Below the pieces are notes generated by a model. That model ran no database searches. It saw only the letters and a program-made list of their open reading frames with translations, and had not been told where the DNA came from. A DNA stretch of 64,000 nt from JBALVT01 sp045110675. GTDB lineage: Bacteria; Pseudomonadota; Gammaproteobacteria; Pseudomonadales; Halieaceae. The position numbers were made by a program, and so were the translations under genes. Below, in pieces: positions 52,010 through 61,531 of this stretch. Where the stretch lies: the NCBI GenBank assembly GCA_045110675.1, contig JBGCGJ010000012.1, positions 1 to 64,000 of the forward strand, in the 5' to 3' direction. The stretch's first letter is position 1. Each line of letters starts with the position of its first letter.

Positions 52010-53056
52010 TTAATTTTGATTCGGAAAAATCACCAGGTGCTGCAAGTCAAATTTTACCGGCAGCCTATCTCCCGGAGAATAGTCGACATGACTTGCGGTC
52101 ATGCAGGGCACTTTCGCTCCGTCTGGAAGTTCCAGTTCGTAGAGGTATTGCGCGCCGCGAAAGGACTTTGCAGTGACCTTCAATAAGAGTTCGCTGCCCG
52201 GATCAAACTTGATGTCGTCAGGCCGCACCAGCAAACTGATCGATTCGCCAGCCTTCCAACTCTGATTGTTGTGATCCAGCTTGCCCATGCCGTTGGAAAG
52301 CTCACCGGATTCGTTTGCCGACACCTCTACGATTGATCCTTGCCCGATAAAACGCGCCACGAATTCGTTGGCGGGGTTGTGGTAGAGGTTGTAGGGCGTA
52401 TCAATCTGAGCAATCCGGCCTTCGCGCAAGAGGGCGATTCTATCGGCCATAGCAAAGGCTTCATGCTGGTCATGGGTCACCAATATCGCGGTGACCTGAC
52501 TTTTCTTCAATATCTGGCGAATCTCGTTTGCTAATTGTTCCCGCAGTTCGCTGTCCAGCCCTGAAAAGGGCTCATCCATCATTAGCACATCAGGTGCCGG
52601 CGCCATGGCTCTAGCGAGAGCTACCCGTTGCTGTTGTCCACCTGAAAGTTCGTGTGGGTATGCCCGCTCTAATCCGGCCAAGCCGACCAGTGTCAAGAGT
52701 TCCTCTACCCGTTTTTTTTGTTGTGTGCGGTCCATTGCGGATAAGCCGAAGGCGATATTGCGCTCTACGTTGAGGTGCGGGAACAGTGCAAAATCCTGGA
52801 ATACCATCCCCACTTTTCTCTGTTCTGGTGGTGTGTTGATGGTGACTGAACTGACGGTATTGCCATGGATACTAATGTTTCCTGACGCTATCGCTTCGAA
52901 ACCGGCTATGGCGCGCAGCAGGGAAGTTTTCCCGCAACCTGAAGGACCCAGCAGACAACCGATTTCGCCTTTTTCAAGGCTCAGCGAAACATCCTTAACT
53001 GCTTCCACCGGCCCGTAGTTCACATGAACATTGCCAAGCTCCAGCTGAGTACTCAT
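52010..53056 (-). CDS. fbpC: Fe(III) ABC transporter ATP-binding protein
   Basis: A 348-residue ATPase. Walker A is GPSGCGKTS, signature LSGGQQQR, Walker B VLMMDEPFSGLD and H-loop VTHDQ. A C-terminal TOBE-like domain (residues ~240-345) follows. This matches the FbpC/FutC group that powers periplasmic ferric iron uptake. It overlaps the permease gene by 4 nt and is the last gene of an fbpA-B-C operon in transcription order. Confidence 0.91.
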   Translation of the reverse strand: MSTQLELGNVHVNYGPVEAVKDVSLSLEKGEIGCLLGPSGCGKTSLLRAIAGFEAIASGNISIHGNTVSSVTINTPPEQRKVGMVFQDFALFPHLNVERNIAFGLSAMDRTQQKKRVEELLTLVGLAGLERAYPHELSGGQQQRVALARAMAPAPDVLMMDEPFSGLDSELREQLANEIRQILKKSQVTAILVTHDQHEAFAMADRIALLREGRIAQIDTPYNLYHNPANEFVARFIGQGSIVEVSANESGELSNGMGKLDHNNQSWKAGESISLLVRPDDIKFDPGSELLLKVTAKSFRGAQYLYELELPDGAKVPCMTASHVDYSPGDRLPVKFDLQHLVIFPNQN

Positions 53057-54723
53057 GTGCCTGTTTCTCGAGTCATAGTGCGGGTGATTAGTATTACCGG
53101 CAGCAAACCGATGAGCACAATGGCCAGTGCAGGTGCTGCGGCATCGGCCAGGCGCTCATCCGAAGCCAATTCATAGGTGCGAACTGCCAGGGTGTTAAAG
53201 TTGAACGGCCGCAATATTAATGTGGTGGGCAGTTCTTTCAAAACATCAACGAAGACCAGTAGCAGTGCCGTGAGTACGGAGCCTCGCAGCATGGGCAAAT
53301 GTATGCGTTTGAGAACGCCAAAGGGCCCTTGACCCAATGATCGGGCCGACTCGTCAATAGAGGGCCGAATCTTTTGTAAACCCGATTCTACGCTCTGCAG
53401 AGACACCGACAGAAACCTAACGACGTAGGCAAAAATCAGCGCGACGACAGTACCGCTCAGCAGTAATCCAGTTGATACATCAAACCAACTTCTCATTGTC
53501 GCGTCCACTTGATTGTCTATCCAGGCGAACGGTATTAGCACGCCCACCGCAATTACGGTACCGGGAACAGCGTAGCCCATACTGGAAACGCTTGCCGACG
53601 AGGTTTCCAACTTGCCTGGATGAATTCGCTTGCCATAGCCCATCAACAATGCCACTAACAAACAAACAAAAGAAGCACTGGCTGCGAGCGTAAAGCTGTT
53701 CAGTATAAGCGAGATAAATTCAAGGTTTATATTCGATTGCCACTTTGCAATCGCCCAGGCAAGCAACTGGCCGGCGGGGAGGATAAACCCGAAGAACACC
53801 GTTGCGAACACCAGGGAAAAACAGGCGGCACCGCGCCAACCCGAGAGGTGAATTTTTGTGGCTCGACTTCTCGCAGACGTGTGATGGAATCGAATGCGAT
53901 GGCGCGACCAGCGCTCCAGTGCCATCAGTGTAAAGACAAACACCATCAGCAGCGCTGACAACTGCGCCGCGCTAGTCAGTTCGCCCAGGCCATACCAGGT
54001 ACGGAAAATGCCGGTTGTGAATGTACTGACACCAAAATATTCGACCGTGCCGTAGTCGGCCAGGGTTTCCATTAGTGCCAAGCTGGTGCCGGCCACGATG
54101 GCTGGCCTCGCCATCGGCAGTGCCACCAAAAACAAGGTTTGCCAAGGCCCCTTGCCCAGATTTCGGCTGGCCTCGAGTACCGCTGTAGACTGCTCCATGA
54201 AAGCAACCCGCGCCAACAGGTAAACATAGGGATACAGCACCAGTGACAGCATACATACCGCGCCGCCGACTGAGCGTATTTCGGGAAACCAGTAGTCCCC
54301 GTAGCTCAACTCAAAATAGCCTCGAATTGTGCTCTGTACCGGGCCCGTAAAATCCAGCAATCCGGTGTAGGTATAGGCGATGATATAGGCGGGCATTGCC
54401 ATGGGCAGTAACAGCGCCCAGTTGAAGAACTTTCTACCTGGAAACTCGCACATTGCGGTCAGCCAGGCACCGCTGACACCGAGAAACACCGTTCCAAACC
54501 CCACACCGATCATCAGCAAGGCGGAGTTGCGAATGTAGTCGCTCAATACGGTGTTGAACAGGTGCTGCCAGATACCGCTGAAGGGTTGTGTCAGACTCGC
54601 CAGCACAGTGACCACTGGAACTGAAATGATAAGGGCCACCACAACCAGAGTCGCCCGCCAGGGAGAAGCGGGCGAACGTGTAGTACTGTTGCCGGGAGCG
54701 TGAGCTGGTGTGCTTATTTCCAA
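53053..54723 (-). CDS. fbpB: Fe(III) ABC transporter permease (fused double permease)
   Basis: A 556-residue permease with about 12 membrane segments arranged as two homologous halves, each with a binding-protein-dependent EAA loop (EASRNLGKGPWQTLFLVALPMARPA and DESARSLGQGPFGVLKRIHLPML). Fused permeases are the rule for the FbpB family. It overlaps both fbpA (10 nt) and fbpC (4 nt), showing tight operon structure. Inner membrane. Confidence 0.92.
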   Translation of the reverse strand: MEISTPAHAPGNSTTRSPASPWRATLVVVALIISVPVVTVLASLTQPFSGIWQHLFNTVLSDYIRNSALLMIGVGFGTVFLGVSGAWLTAMCEFPGRKFFNWALLLPMAMPAYIIAYTYTGLLDFTGPVQSTIRGYFELSYGDYWFPEIRSVGGAVCMLSLVLYPYVYLLARVAFMEQSTAVLEASRNLGKGPWQTLFLVALPMARPAIVAGTSLALMETLADYGTVEYFGVSTFTTGIFRTWYGLGELTSAAQLSALLMVFVFTLMALERWSRHRIRFHHTSARSRATKIHLSGWRGAACFSLVFATVFFGFILPAGQLLAWAIAKWQSNINLEFISLILNSFTLAASASFVCLLVALLMGYGKRIHPGKLETSSASVSSMGYAVPGTVIAVGVLIPFAWIDNQVDATMRSWFDVSTGLLLSGTVVALIFAYVVRFLSVSLQSVESGLQKIRPSIDESARSLGQGPFGVLKRIHLPMLRGSVLTALLLVFVDVLKELPTTLILRPFNFNTLAVRTYELASDERLADAAAPALAIVLIGLLPVILITRTMTRETGT

Positions 54724-55757
54724 CGAGCCCTGTCCATGGCCATTACCGCCTGGGCGTTCAGCTTACCCAGTTCGGAAACATCGAGAGAATCCGCTTTGTA
54801 TTCGCCCCAGGATTCCAACAGTGGGCTCGCTCCCAATTCCGATCGCACCGGATATTCCCTATTGGTTTGGGCATACCAACGTTGGGAGTCATCATTTGCC
54901 AAAAATTCGAGAAGTTGCTTGGCTTGCCTGGTGTTCTTGGCTGCGCTCGTGATGCCAGCGCCGCTAATATTAATGTGCGTTCCCCGGGCCGCTTGATCTG
55001 GCCAGAATACGGCGACCTTCTCCGCTGCGGCGCGCTGGCTTGCGTCATCGGAGTTGATCATTGCGCCCAGGTAGTAGCTGTTCACAACGGCGATATCGCA
55101 TTGTCCTGCCGCGACAGCTTTGATCTGGTCCCGATCTCCGCCTTGTGGTGGTCGCGCAAAGTTGCTCACAAATCCTTTTAGCCATGCATCTGTAGCCGTT
55201 ACGCCGTTGTGGGCAATCATGCTGGCAACCAGAGATTGGTTGTAAATGTTGCTGGACGAGCGAACGCAAATTCTGTTTCGCCATTCATCGCCTGCCAATG
55301 CTTGGTAGCTGCTTAACTCTGTGGGTTTTACCCGATCTTTAGCATAGACAATAAAGCGCGCACGCACCGACAAACCGTACCAATACGATTCCGCGCTCCT
55401 CAAGTGTAAGGGAATATGAGTTTCGAGATATTCGGAACTGGTCGCTTGTAAAACACCGGCTTCCTGCGCTCGGTAGAGTCGCCCGGCGTCGGTCGTTAAC
55501 AGCATGTCGGCGGGGGAGTTTCGACCTTCATTTTTTAGACGGGCAAGCAGTGAATCTCCTTTACCAGTGACGAGATTGACGGTGATACCGGTTTCTTCGG
55601 TAAATTTATCGAGAAGCGGTTTGATCAGTGCCTCTTGCCTCGCCGAGTAGAGATTGACCTCTGCCGTCGCGGCCAGCGGGCTGAACCCCAGAGTGAGGAT
55701 AGCGAATAAAGAGACAGCCATAGTGCTGCGGGTAACGGAGTGGAGCAGAGAGAACAT
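54714..55757 (-). CDS. fbpA: periplasmic Fe(III)-binding protein
   Basis: A 347-residue periplasmic binding protein. A signal peptide (residues ~1-33, ending ATAE) precedes the mature start VNLYSARQEALIKPLL, typical for FbpA/FutA. The tandem tyrosines that bind ferric iron are in NSYYLGAMIN, and an upstream Tyr is in NLYSAR. The ATG at 55757 is chosen because it starts directly with the signal peptide; the extension to 55823 has none. A possible Fur box lies 34-52 nt upstream. It supplies FbpBC. Confidence 0.92.
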   Translation of the reverse strand: MFSLLHSVTRSTMAVSLFAILTLGFSPLAATAEVNLYSARQEALIKPLLDKFTEETGITVNLVTGKGDSLLARLKNEGRNSPADMLLTTDAGRLYRAQEAGVLQATSSEYLETHIPLHLRSAESYWYGLSVRARFIVYAKDRVKPTELSSYQALAGDEWRNRICVRSSSNIYNQSLVASMIAHNGVTATDAWLKGFVSNFARPPQGGDRDQIKAVAAGQCDIAVVNSYYLGAMINSDDASQRAAAEKVAVFWPDQAARGTHINISGAGITSAAKNTRQAKQLLEFLANDDSQRWYAQTNREYPVRSELGASPLLESWGEYKADSLDVSELGKLNAQAVMAMDRARWK

Positions 55758-55790
55758 CGTGGGTTTCCTGTAGAAAGTGCTGCCTTTGTT

Positions 55791-55809
55791 GAGAATGCTT
55801 ATTATTCCT
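55791..55809 (-). promoter_or_regulatory. possible Fur box upstream of fbpA
   Basis: The minus strand reads AGGAATAATAAGCATTCTC here. It matches the 19-bp Fur consensus GATAATGATAATCATTATC at 13 of 19 positions, mostly in the right-hand half. Position upstream of an iron uptake operon is as expected for Fur control. The match is moderate. Confidence 0.42.
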
Positions 55810-55836
55810 ATTTGAGATGTCAAAGCAAGTAGATTG

Positions 55837-56286
55837 TTAACCCTGGGTGAGCGCTTTGCGCTGTTTTCTTATCGAAGTCATAAGCTCGCCTTTGAGATCG
55901 TAGTCTGGATCTGCAAGGGCGATGGCCATCTCTTGGGTGATCATGCCGTTCGGATTTTTTTCCATGCCCCAGCGTATCAACTCAACGAGCACAGGTGTTA
56001 GAGCAATACCTGCATCGGTCGGTAAATAGATTGAAGCTTTGCGGTCTGAAGTATCGGGAAATTTTTCTACCAGGCCACAGTTTTGTAGCTGTTTTAACCG
56101 GTTCGCCAGGATGTTAGTAGAAATGCGCTCTGGTGAAGACAGAAATTCTTTGTATCTCCGCTTTCCCAGAAAGAGCATGTCGCGAATAATGAGTAGTGAC
56201 CAGCGGTCGCCAAACAGTAACATCGAGTGATTAATTGGGCATCTGGGTTCCGTATTCTCTGACTGCTGTACCCTTGTCGTGTTCAT
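55837..56286 (-). CDS. HxlR family winged-helix transcriptional regulator
   Basis: A 149-residue HxlR-type regulator. The typical start (CPINHSMLLFGDRWSLLIIRDMLF) contains the Cys often used for redox sensing and the winged helix (RYKEFLSSPERISTNILANRLKQLQNCGLVEK). A C-terminal helix of about 40 residues extends beyond the usual domain. It lies between the iron transporter and the divergent DUF1080 gene. A dyad just upstream is a probable autoregulatory site. Possible target: the divergent carbohydrate operon. Confidence 0.88.
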   Translation of the reverse strand: MNTTRVQQSENTEPRCPINHSMLLFGDRWSLLIIRDMLFLGKRRYKEFLSSPERISTNILANRLKQLQNCGLVEKFPDTSDRKASIYLPTDAGIALTPVLVELIRWGMEKNPNGMITQEMAIALADPDYDLKGELMTSIRKQRKALTQG

Positions 56287-56307
56287 TTTTGAATTATTGA
56301 GTTAATA

Positions 56308-56322
56308 CTTGCAAAGTGCAAG
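56308..56322. promoter_or_regulatory. inverted repeat upstream of the HxlR gene
   Basis: CTTGCA-AAG-TGCAAG is a perfect 6-bp dyad with a 3-bp spacer, 22 nt before the HxlR start. Autoregulation from such a site is usual in this family. Seen directly; binding is inferred. Confidence 0.5.
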
Positions 56323-56371
56323 CTGAAGGCGCGTTTTACCTCTGGGGATTTATCAGCGCAGTGCATTCGAG

Positions 56372-56414
56372 TATAGTAAACAACTGGTCAGGCCAGTTGT
56401 AGAGTTGGCCAGTT
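56372..56414 (+). promoter_or_regulatory. -10 box with FadR/GntR-like operator before the DUF1080 operon
   Basis: TATAGT (56372-56377) is a -10 candidate. Just downstream, over the expected start site, is CAACTGGTCAGGCCAGTTG (56381-56399), a near-perfect dyad. It differs at one position from the FadR-type GntR consensus ACTGGTCNGACCAGT. A further half-site, GGCCAGTT, recurs at 56407-56414, 16 bp after the copy at 56391. The -35 is weak (TTTATC). No GntR gene is in the window. Confidence 0.58.
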
Positions 56415-56458
56415 ACCTCACCAATAACTAGAAACTCCATAGTCCCTGGCAGGTATCC

Positions 56459-59400
56459 ATGCGCAAAACTCTCACTGTTGTTCTCGCCGCGATTCTTGCA
56501 GGTTATAGTCTTTATTGGTATTTCACGGCGGACTCCGAACCTCAATTTGAATTGGATGAAGGTTTCACGCTTCTCTATGACGGCGAATCCCTGGCTGGCT
56601 GGTCAGTCATTGGCGGGCAAGCCACCTTCGAATCCTCCGGCGAAGAAATTATCGGCACACACGGGCCGGGTGATAACACTTTTCTTAGAACCGATAGAAC
56701 CTTCGGTGACTTCACGCTAAAACTGCAAATGCGCTGGGAGGAACTGGGTAATTCCGGCGTACTGTTTCGCGCTCAGCAGCGGCCGGAAAACGGTAGAGCC
56801 TACGGTTATCAATTTGAGCTGGATTCGTCGGAGCGCGCCTGGAGTGGCGGTGTTTACGATGAGGCCAGAAGAGGTTGGATTGCGAACCTGGAAAGTCAAC
56901 CCGATGTGCGCAAGGCAATAAACCTAACCGACTGGAACGACATTGTTGTAGTAGCGCGGGGCGCGAATATTCAAACCTGGATCAATGGAGTGCTTGCCGC
57001 CGACATTGTGGATGGTCTGGATTTCGACGGTTTTATCGCGCTGCAGGTGCACGCCGGCGATGTGGGCATTATGCGCTGGCGCCATATTCAGATTATGGAG
57101 CATGAACCGCGCGGTCATCCGGGAGCCACAATGGCAACCGAAACGGATTGGGCCAGCGAATACATTACTTCGCTAGAGTTGGGCGAGAACAGGTTTTCAG
57201 GGACCTTTTCAGAAGGTGTGGCTCGCATGACGGCGAGACGCCAGCTCGATGATGCGCTTGTTCGATTGACCGTACAGAGCTGCGAGGAGCCAACCACGAT
57301 TCGTATGCGCCACAGCCCCGGTGATGGGCAAGGGCCTTCCTATGTGCAGCTCAAAGTATTTGCCGATAGAGCGCTGGTGAATTCGGTAACGACCGATGGT
57401 GAAACCGAGCACGAAACAGTTGAACTCAATAAAGCCGAGCGTCACGAACTCACACTGGTCACTGTGGGCAATCGCGCGACGTTTACTGTGGGTGAACGCG
57501 ATATTGCCCGCCTGGATGGACTCACGCTGGAATCCCGCGGGCAATTTATTATTGAGCCTGCGCGCTGCGGCGAGCAATTTGAAATCAGCGATTTCAGCTG
57601 GATTGATCTCAAAGAAAAAAACAAAGAAGTGCTGTTCTACCAGACACTGGATAACGAGCCCGCCCCGGTATTAACGCCGGAACAGGCCATCGAAAGTTTC
57701 CGAGTGGCTCCAGGTTTTGAGGTGGAGCTGGTTGCCGCGGAACCACTGGTTGAAGATCCCGTCGCGATGGCCTGGGACGAATATGGGCGTCTGTATGTGG
57801 TTGAGCTACGCGGATACATGCCCGACGCCTATGGTACAGGCCGCAATGATCCCGTTGGCCAGGTTGTTCGTCTGGAGGATCTCGATGGCGATGGTCGTAT
57901 GGATAAAAGCGAAGTCTTTCTGGGCGAGCTGGTTAACCCGCGGGCCGTGGCAGTGGTCAATGAAGGTATCTTAATCGGCGAGCCTCCGAATCTTTGGTTG
58001 TGTAAGCAAGCCTCGCCGCAGGCAATCTGCAGCGACAAGAAGCGGGTGGGTGACTACGCGCCCAATGTTGTTGGGGCGAGTGTCGAACACCTTGAAAACG
58101 GTCTTAGGCTGGGTCTGGATAATTGGCTACATAATTCGAAATCCAAGCGTAAGCATCGCATGGTAAACGGCGAGCTTCAGGTTGAAGAAAACCTGCCTCG
58201 CGGGCAATGGGGTATTACTCGGGACAACTACGGTCGTCTGCTGTACAACCACAATTCCACCTGGGTTCAGGCGGATCTTTTTCCGGCGGAGGATATTGTC
58301 ACGCCAGGCGGTGGTGACATCGTTGCAGGATTGGGCGCTAATCTCACTGAGCTGAGCGAAGTATTTTCGGTGCGTGTTAACCCCGGTGTTAATCGCGCGT
58401 ATTTGCCCGGTACGCTTCGCGAAGATGGAAGACTTCACAAAGCGACGGGAGCGAGCGGTCTGGTGGCCTATCGTGGTGACCAATTTCCCGTTGGTTATCG
58501 TAACGACGTTTTCGTGCCGGAGGTTGCCGGCAATGTGGTAGCGCAAATTTCTCTGGCTGAAGAGGGAATGGAGCTGATTGCTGAACATCAGCTGTATGAC
58601 GACGAGACCTGGGGCAAGCGAGAATTCCTGGGGTCCACTGATGAACGGTTCCGACCCGTGGATGCAATGAACGGCCCGGATGGTGCCCTCTATGTTATCG
58701 ATATGTATCGCGGCATTGCGCAAGACCAACATTTTCTAACCGATGAGTTGCGAGAGCAGATCTTTCAGCGACAACTGGACAAGCCTCTGGGACACGGTCG
58801 TATTTGGCGTGTGCGCCATACCAGTGGCAGCGCCGACCGCGTCGGACCAACGTTAGCGGAGGCCAGCGATACACAGTTGGTCACTTATCTGTCTCATCCC
58901 AATGGCTGGGTAAGAGATACCGCCCAACGGATGTTACTGGCAAGCAATAGCCAGATTGAGTCGGCACTTGTTGCAGTGGCCAAGGGTGACGATACCCTGT
59001 CTGCCATTCATGCCTTGTGGACATTGCAAGGACGCGATGAGCTAACCCGAAGTACCGCGCTTGAGCTGTTGGCGATTGATGACCCGCAGCGACAGTATCA
59101 AGCCCTGCGAGCCGGGCGCGCGAACTTGCAGGCGAAAGATATGCTGTCCCTTGCGGAGAATTTGCGCGACGATTCTGAGCGCTTACAAATGCAGTTAGCA
59201 TTTACCCTGGGAGATCATGCGCAGCTGCCTGAGGTACGAGACGCGTTACTCGAGATTCTCCTTGGCCAATCAAAAAGTGATTATGTTCGCCAGGCAGTTG
59301 TCAGAGCAGTGCACGGGGTCGAGTTTGAATTTCTCTCCCAGGCGCTTGCCGATGACGGTTTGAACGAGCAGAGCGAAATCACCCAAGAGCTGCTGGCGAC

Positions 59401-60379
59401 TTTGGCCGCCAACGCTTATCGAACGCTGCGAGGTGACCTCACCTCTGACGATGCCGCAAACCCGGTCCTAAACGCACTGCTGAGTCTCGTTGAGTCAAGG
59501 AGAGGTGAGTTGGACTGGCAGCAAATCGCGATGCTCGATGGATTTCGAAATTTGACTCTGACCAGCTCGTTCACACCGGCTGCTTTGGAATCAGTGCCCG
59601 ATATTTTTGCGGATTCTTCCATTGGCGAAAACAACCCGCTGTGGCCAGCGCGCCTGGCGGGAAGGGCCGCGTTTACCTGGCCGGGAGATGAGCTGGCTCT
59701 GGGGGTCACGCCATTGAGTCCGGAGCAGATGGCTCTCATGGCCAAAGGGAAACAGTTCTATGGTCAATGTGGTGCTTGCCACGGATCTAACGGCGCAGGC
59801 ATTGCGGGGTTGGCGCCGATGCTGGCGAACTCACCCTGGGTGTTGGGCCCCCCGGAATGGTTGGGCCGTATTATTTTACAGGGCATGAATGGCCCGGTTG
59901 AAATTGACGGCGAGATTTGGGATGGGCTGATGCCGCCCCATGGCCATATGGCACATCTGGACGACTCCAATCTCGCGGGATTAATGACTTACCTGAGACG
60001 TGCCTGGGGTAATAAGGCCGATCCCGTCAGCAAAGAATTGGTGGCCAGTATCCGCGAGGCGAGCGCCGCTCGAAGTAAATCCTGGACGGTATCAGAACTG
60101 GAAGCTGTTCCCTTTGATCGCGGTTACAATCGGTTTTTGGGCAAGTACTCGGTGAGTTTTCTTACCGTGACTATTTCCGAGCAGCCGGAGGGCTTGTTCA
60201 TGAAAGTGCCGATGTATGGCGAGGGGCTCATGACCCCGTTGAGTGAAACATTGTTCGAAGCGTCCGCTGGGGCTGAGAAAGTCCGGGTCGAGTTCCTGGT
60301 AGGAGAAGACGGGTCGGTGGGCGAGTTTATTATGCATCGCGGTGCCGAGAAAATTCCTGTGAAGCGTATAGAGGATTGA
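56459..60379 (+). CDS. DUF1080 / membrane-bound dehydrogenase / HEAT / cytochrome c fusion protein
   Basis: A 1306-residue exported protein. A single N-terminal membrane anchor or signal (residues 1-24) is followed by a DUF1080 (3-keto-disaccharide hydrolase) domain (~30-215: LYDGESLAGW, NSGVLFRAQQ) and a second beta-sandwich (~225-385). Next is a PVC-type membrane-bound dehydrogenase-like beta propeller (~405-790: VAPGFEVELVAAEPLVEDPVAMAWDE, NGPDGALYVIDMYRG). HEAT-like repeats (~800-1060) lead to one c-type haem site, CGACH at 1104-1108. The tail is unrecognised. The architecture suggests periplasmic oxidation of a sugar with electrons passed to the haem, plus hydrolysis of the 3-keto glycoside. 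This fusion is mostly seen in Planctomycetes and Verrucomicrobia, so lateral transfer is possible. Confidence 0.82.
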   Translation: MRKTLTVVLAAILAGYSLYWYFTADSEPQFELDEGFTLLYDGESLAGWSVIGGQATFESSGEEIIGTHGPGDNTFLRTDRTFGDFTLKLQMRWEELGNSGVLFRAQQRPENGRAYGYQFELDSSERAWSGGVYDEARRGWIANLESQPDVRKAINLTDWNDIVVVARGANIQTWINGVLAADIVDGLDFDGFIALQVHAGDVGIMRWRHIQIMEHEPRGHPGATMATETDWASEYITSLELGENRFSGTFSEGVARMTARRQLDDALVRLTVQSCEEPTTIRMRHSPGDGQGPSYVQLKVFADRALVNSVTTDGETEHETVELNKAERHELTLVTVGNRATFTVGERDIARLDGLTLESRGQFIIEPARCGEQFEISDFSWIDLKEKNKEVLFYQTLDNEPAPVLTPEQAIESFRVAPGFEVELVAAEPLVEDPVAMAWDEYGRLYVVELRGYMPDAYGTGRNDPVGQVVRLEDLDGDGRMDKSEVFLGELVNPRAVAVVNEGILIGEPPNLWLCKQASPQAICSDKKRVGDYAPNVVGASVEHLENGLRLGLDNWLHNSKSKRKHRMVNGELQVEENLPRGQWGITRDNYGRLLYNHNSTWVQADLFPAEDIVTPGGGDIVAGLGANLTELSEVFSVRVNPGVNRAYLPGTLREDGRLHKATGASGLVAYRGDQFPVGYRNDVFVPEVAGNVVAQISLAEEGMELIAEHQLYDDETWGKREFLGSTDERFRPVDAMNGPDGALYVIDMYRGIAQDQHFLTDELREQIFQRQLDKPLGHGRIWRVRHTSGSADRVGPTLAEASDTQLVTYLSHPNGWVRDTAQRMLLASNSQIESALVAVAKGDDTLSAIHALWTLQGRDELTRSTALELLAIDDPQRQYQALRAGRANLQAKDMLSLAENLRDDSERLQMQLAFTLGDHAQLPEVRDALLEILLGQSKSDYVRQAVVRAVHGVEFEFLSQALADDGLNEQSEITQELLATLAANAYRTLRGDLTSDDAANPVLNALLSLVESRRGELDWQQIAMLDGFRNLTLTSSFTPAALESVPDIFADSSIGENNPLWPARLAGRAAFTWPGDELALGVTPLSPEQMALMAKGKQFYGQCGACHGSNGAGIAGLAPMLANSPWVLGPPEWLGRIILQGMNGPVEIDGEIWDGLMPPHGHMAHLDDSNLAGLMTYLRRAWGNKADPVSKELVASIREASAARSKSWTVSELEAVPFDRGYNRFLGKYSVSFLTVTISEQPEGLFMKVPMYGEGLMTPLSETLFEASAGAEKVRVEFLVGEDGSVGEFIMHRGAEKIPVKRIED

Positions 60380-60382
60380 TGA

Positions 60383-61531
60383 ATGAGTGACCCATTGCGC
60401 TTGGGTATCATCGGTCTAGGTAATATTGGCCGGCAGCATATTGAACATGTTCGCAGCGGCGCGGTGGCCAATTGTGTTGTCGCGGCAGTGTCGGCGCGTG
60501 GCGATGTGGCTTTGGAGGATCTCGACGGAGCTTTGTATTTTGCGGATTTTCGGGAGCTCGTTGATTCGGGTCGCTGCGACGCAGTGCTGGTTGCCACACC
60601 GACAATGAGTCATCTGGACATCGGTTTGTACGCGCTTTCCAAAGGTTTACATGTCTTGATGGAAAAACCTATGGGGCTGTCCGTGGCCGAAGGCGAGCAG
60701 TTGTTAAACGCTGCTTCCTCCGATCAAGTGTTTGGCTTGATGCTCAATCAGCGTGTCTCTCCGGTGTTTCGCAAGATGAAGGAATTACTGGAGCTCGGAG
60801 AACTCGGTGAATTGCAGCGCAGCCATTGGACCATGACCAATTGGTTTCGACCTGAGGTGTACTTCCAGGTGTCTGATTGGCGGGCCACCTGGCGTGGAGA
60901 GGGCGGCGGCCTGCTTCTCAACCAATGCATTCACAATATCGATATTCTGCAGTGGCTTTGCGGTGTTCCTGTTTCTGTTGAGGGTTTCTGTGGCTTTGGA
61001 AAGTTCCACGACATTGAAGTAGAAGATGAGGCGACAGCCTATTTCCAATATAGCAACGGCGCGACGGGTGTGTTCATCGGCTCGACGGGTGAAGCTCCCG
61101 GTGTGAATCGCCTGGATATTGTCGGCGACAAAGGCATGCTGAGTTTTGATGGCAAACGCCTGTTGCACACACGAAATGTGCCTGGAACAGCGCAGTTCAA
61201 TGTCGAGACTCGAGATATGTTTGGACAACCGGATAGTGATACGGCTGACATCACGCCCTCGGGTGATCCCAACCAACACGCCCAGCTCATAGAGAACTTT
61301 GTCAACGCCATTACCAAAGATGAGCCGTTGATCGCTCCGGCTTCCGAGGGCATCCATTCACTGGCTATCGCGAACGCTATATTGTGGTCAGCCTGGCAAA
61401 GAGAGACGGTCTCTCTTCCCCTGGACAGCGCCGGTTATCAACGCGCACTGCAAGAAAAGATTTCCACTTCCACACTCCGCAAAAAATCTGATACTGAAGT
61501 TAACGTCGATATGGGAGCCTCTTTTCGATGA
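60383..61531 (+). CDS. Gfo/Idh/MocA family oxidoreductase
   Basis: A 382-residue oxidoreductase. Rossmann motif GIIGLGNIGRQH, the EKPMGLSVAEGEQL lysine motif, and the catalytic-region HNIDILQWLCG (His and Asp) after GGGLLLNQCI. The ATG lies 3 nt after the DUF1080 fusion stop. Its stop overlaps the transporter start by 4 nt, so it is in the same operon. Probably cytoplasmic reduction or oxidation of the keto sugar imported by the downstream carrier. Confidence 0.87.
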   Translation: MSDPLRLGIIGLGNIGRQHIEHVRSGAVANCVVAAVSARGDVALEDLDGALYFADFRELVDSGRCDAVLVATPTMSHLDIGLYALSKGLHVLMEKPMGLSVAEGEQLLNAASSDQVFGLMLNQRVSPVFRKMKELLELGELGELQRSHWTMTNWFRPEVYFQVSDWRATWRGEGGGLLLNQCIHNIDILQWLCGVPVSVEGFCGFGKFHDIEVEDEATAYFQYSNGATGVFIGSTGEAPGVNRLDIVGDKGMLSFDGKRLLHTRNVPGTAQFNVETRDMFGQPDSDTADITPSGDPNQHAQLIENFVNAITKDEPLIAPASEGIHSLAIANAILWSAWQRETVSLPLDSAGYQRALQEKISTSTLRKKSDTEVNVDMGASFR

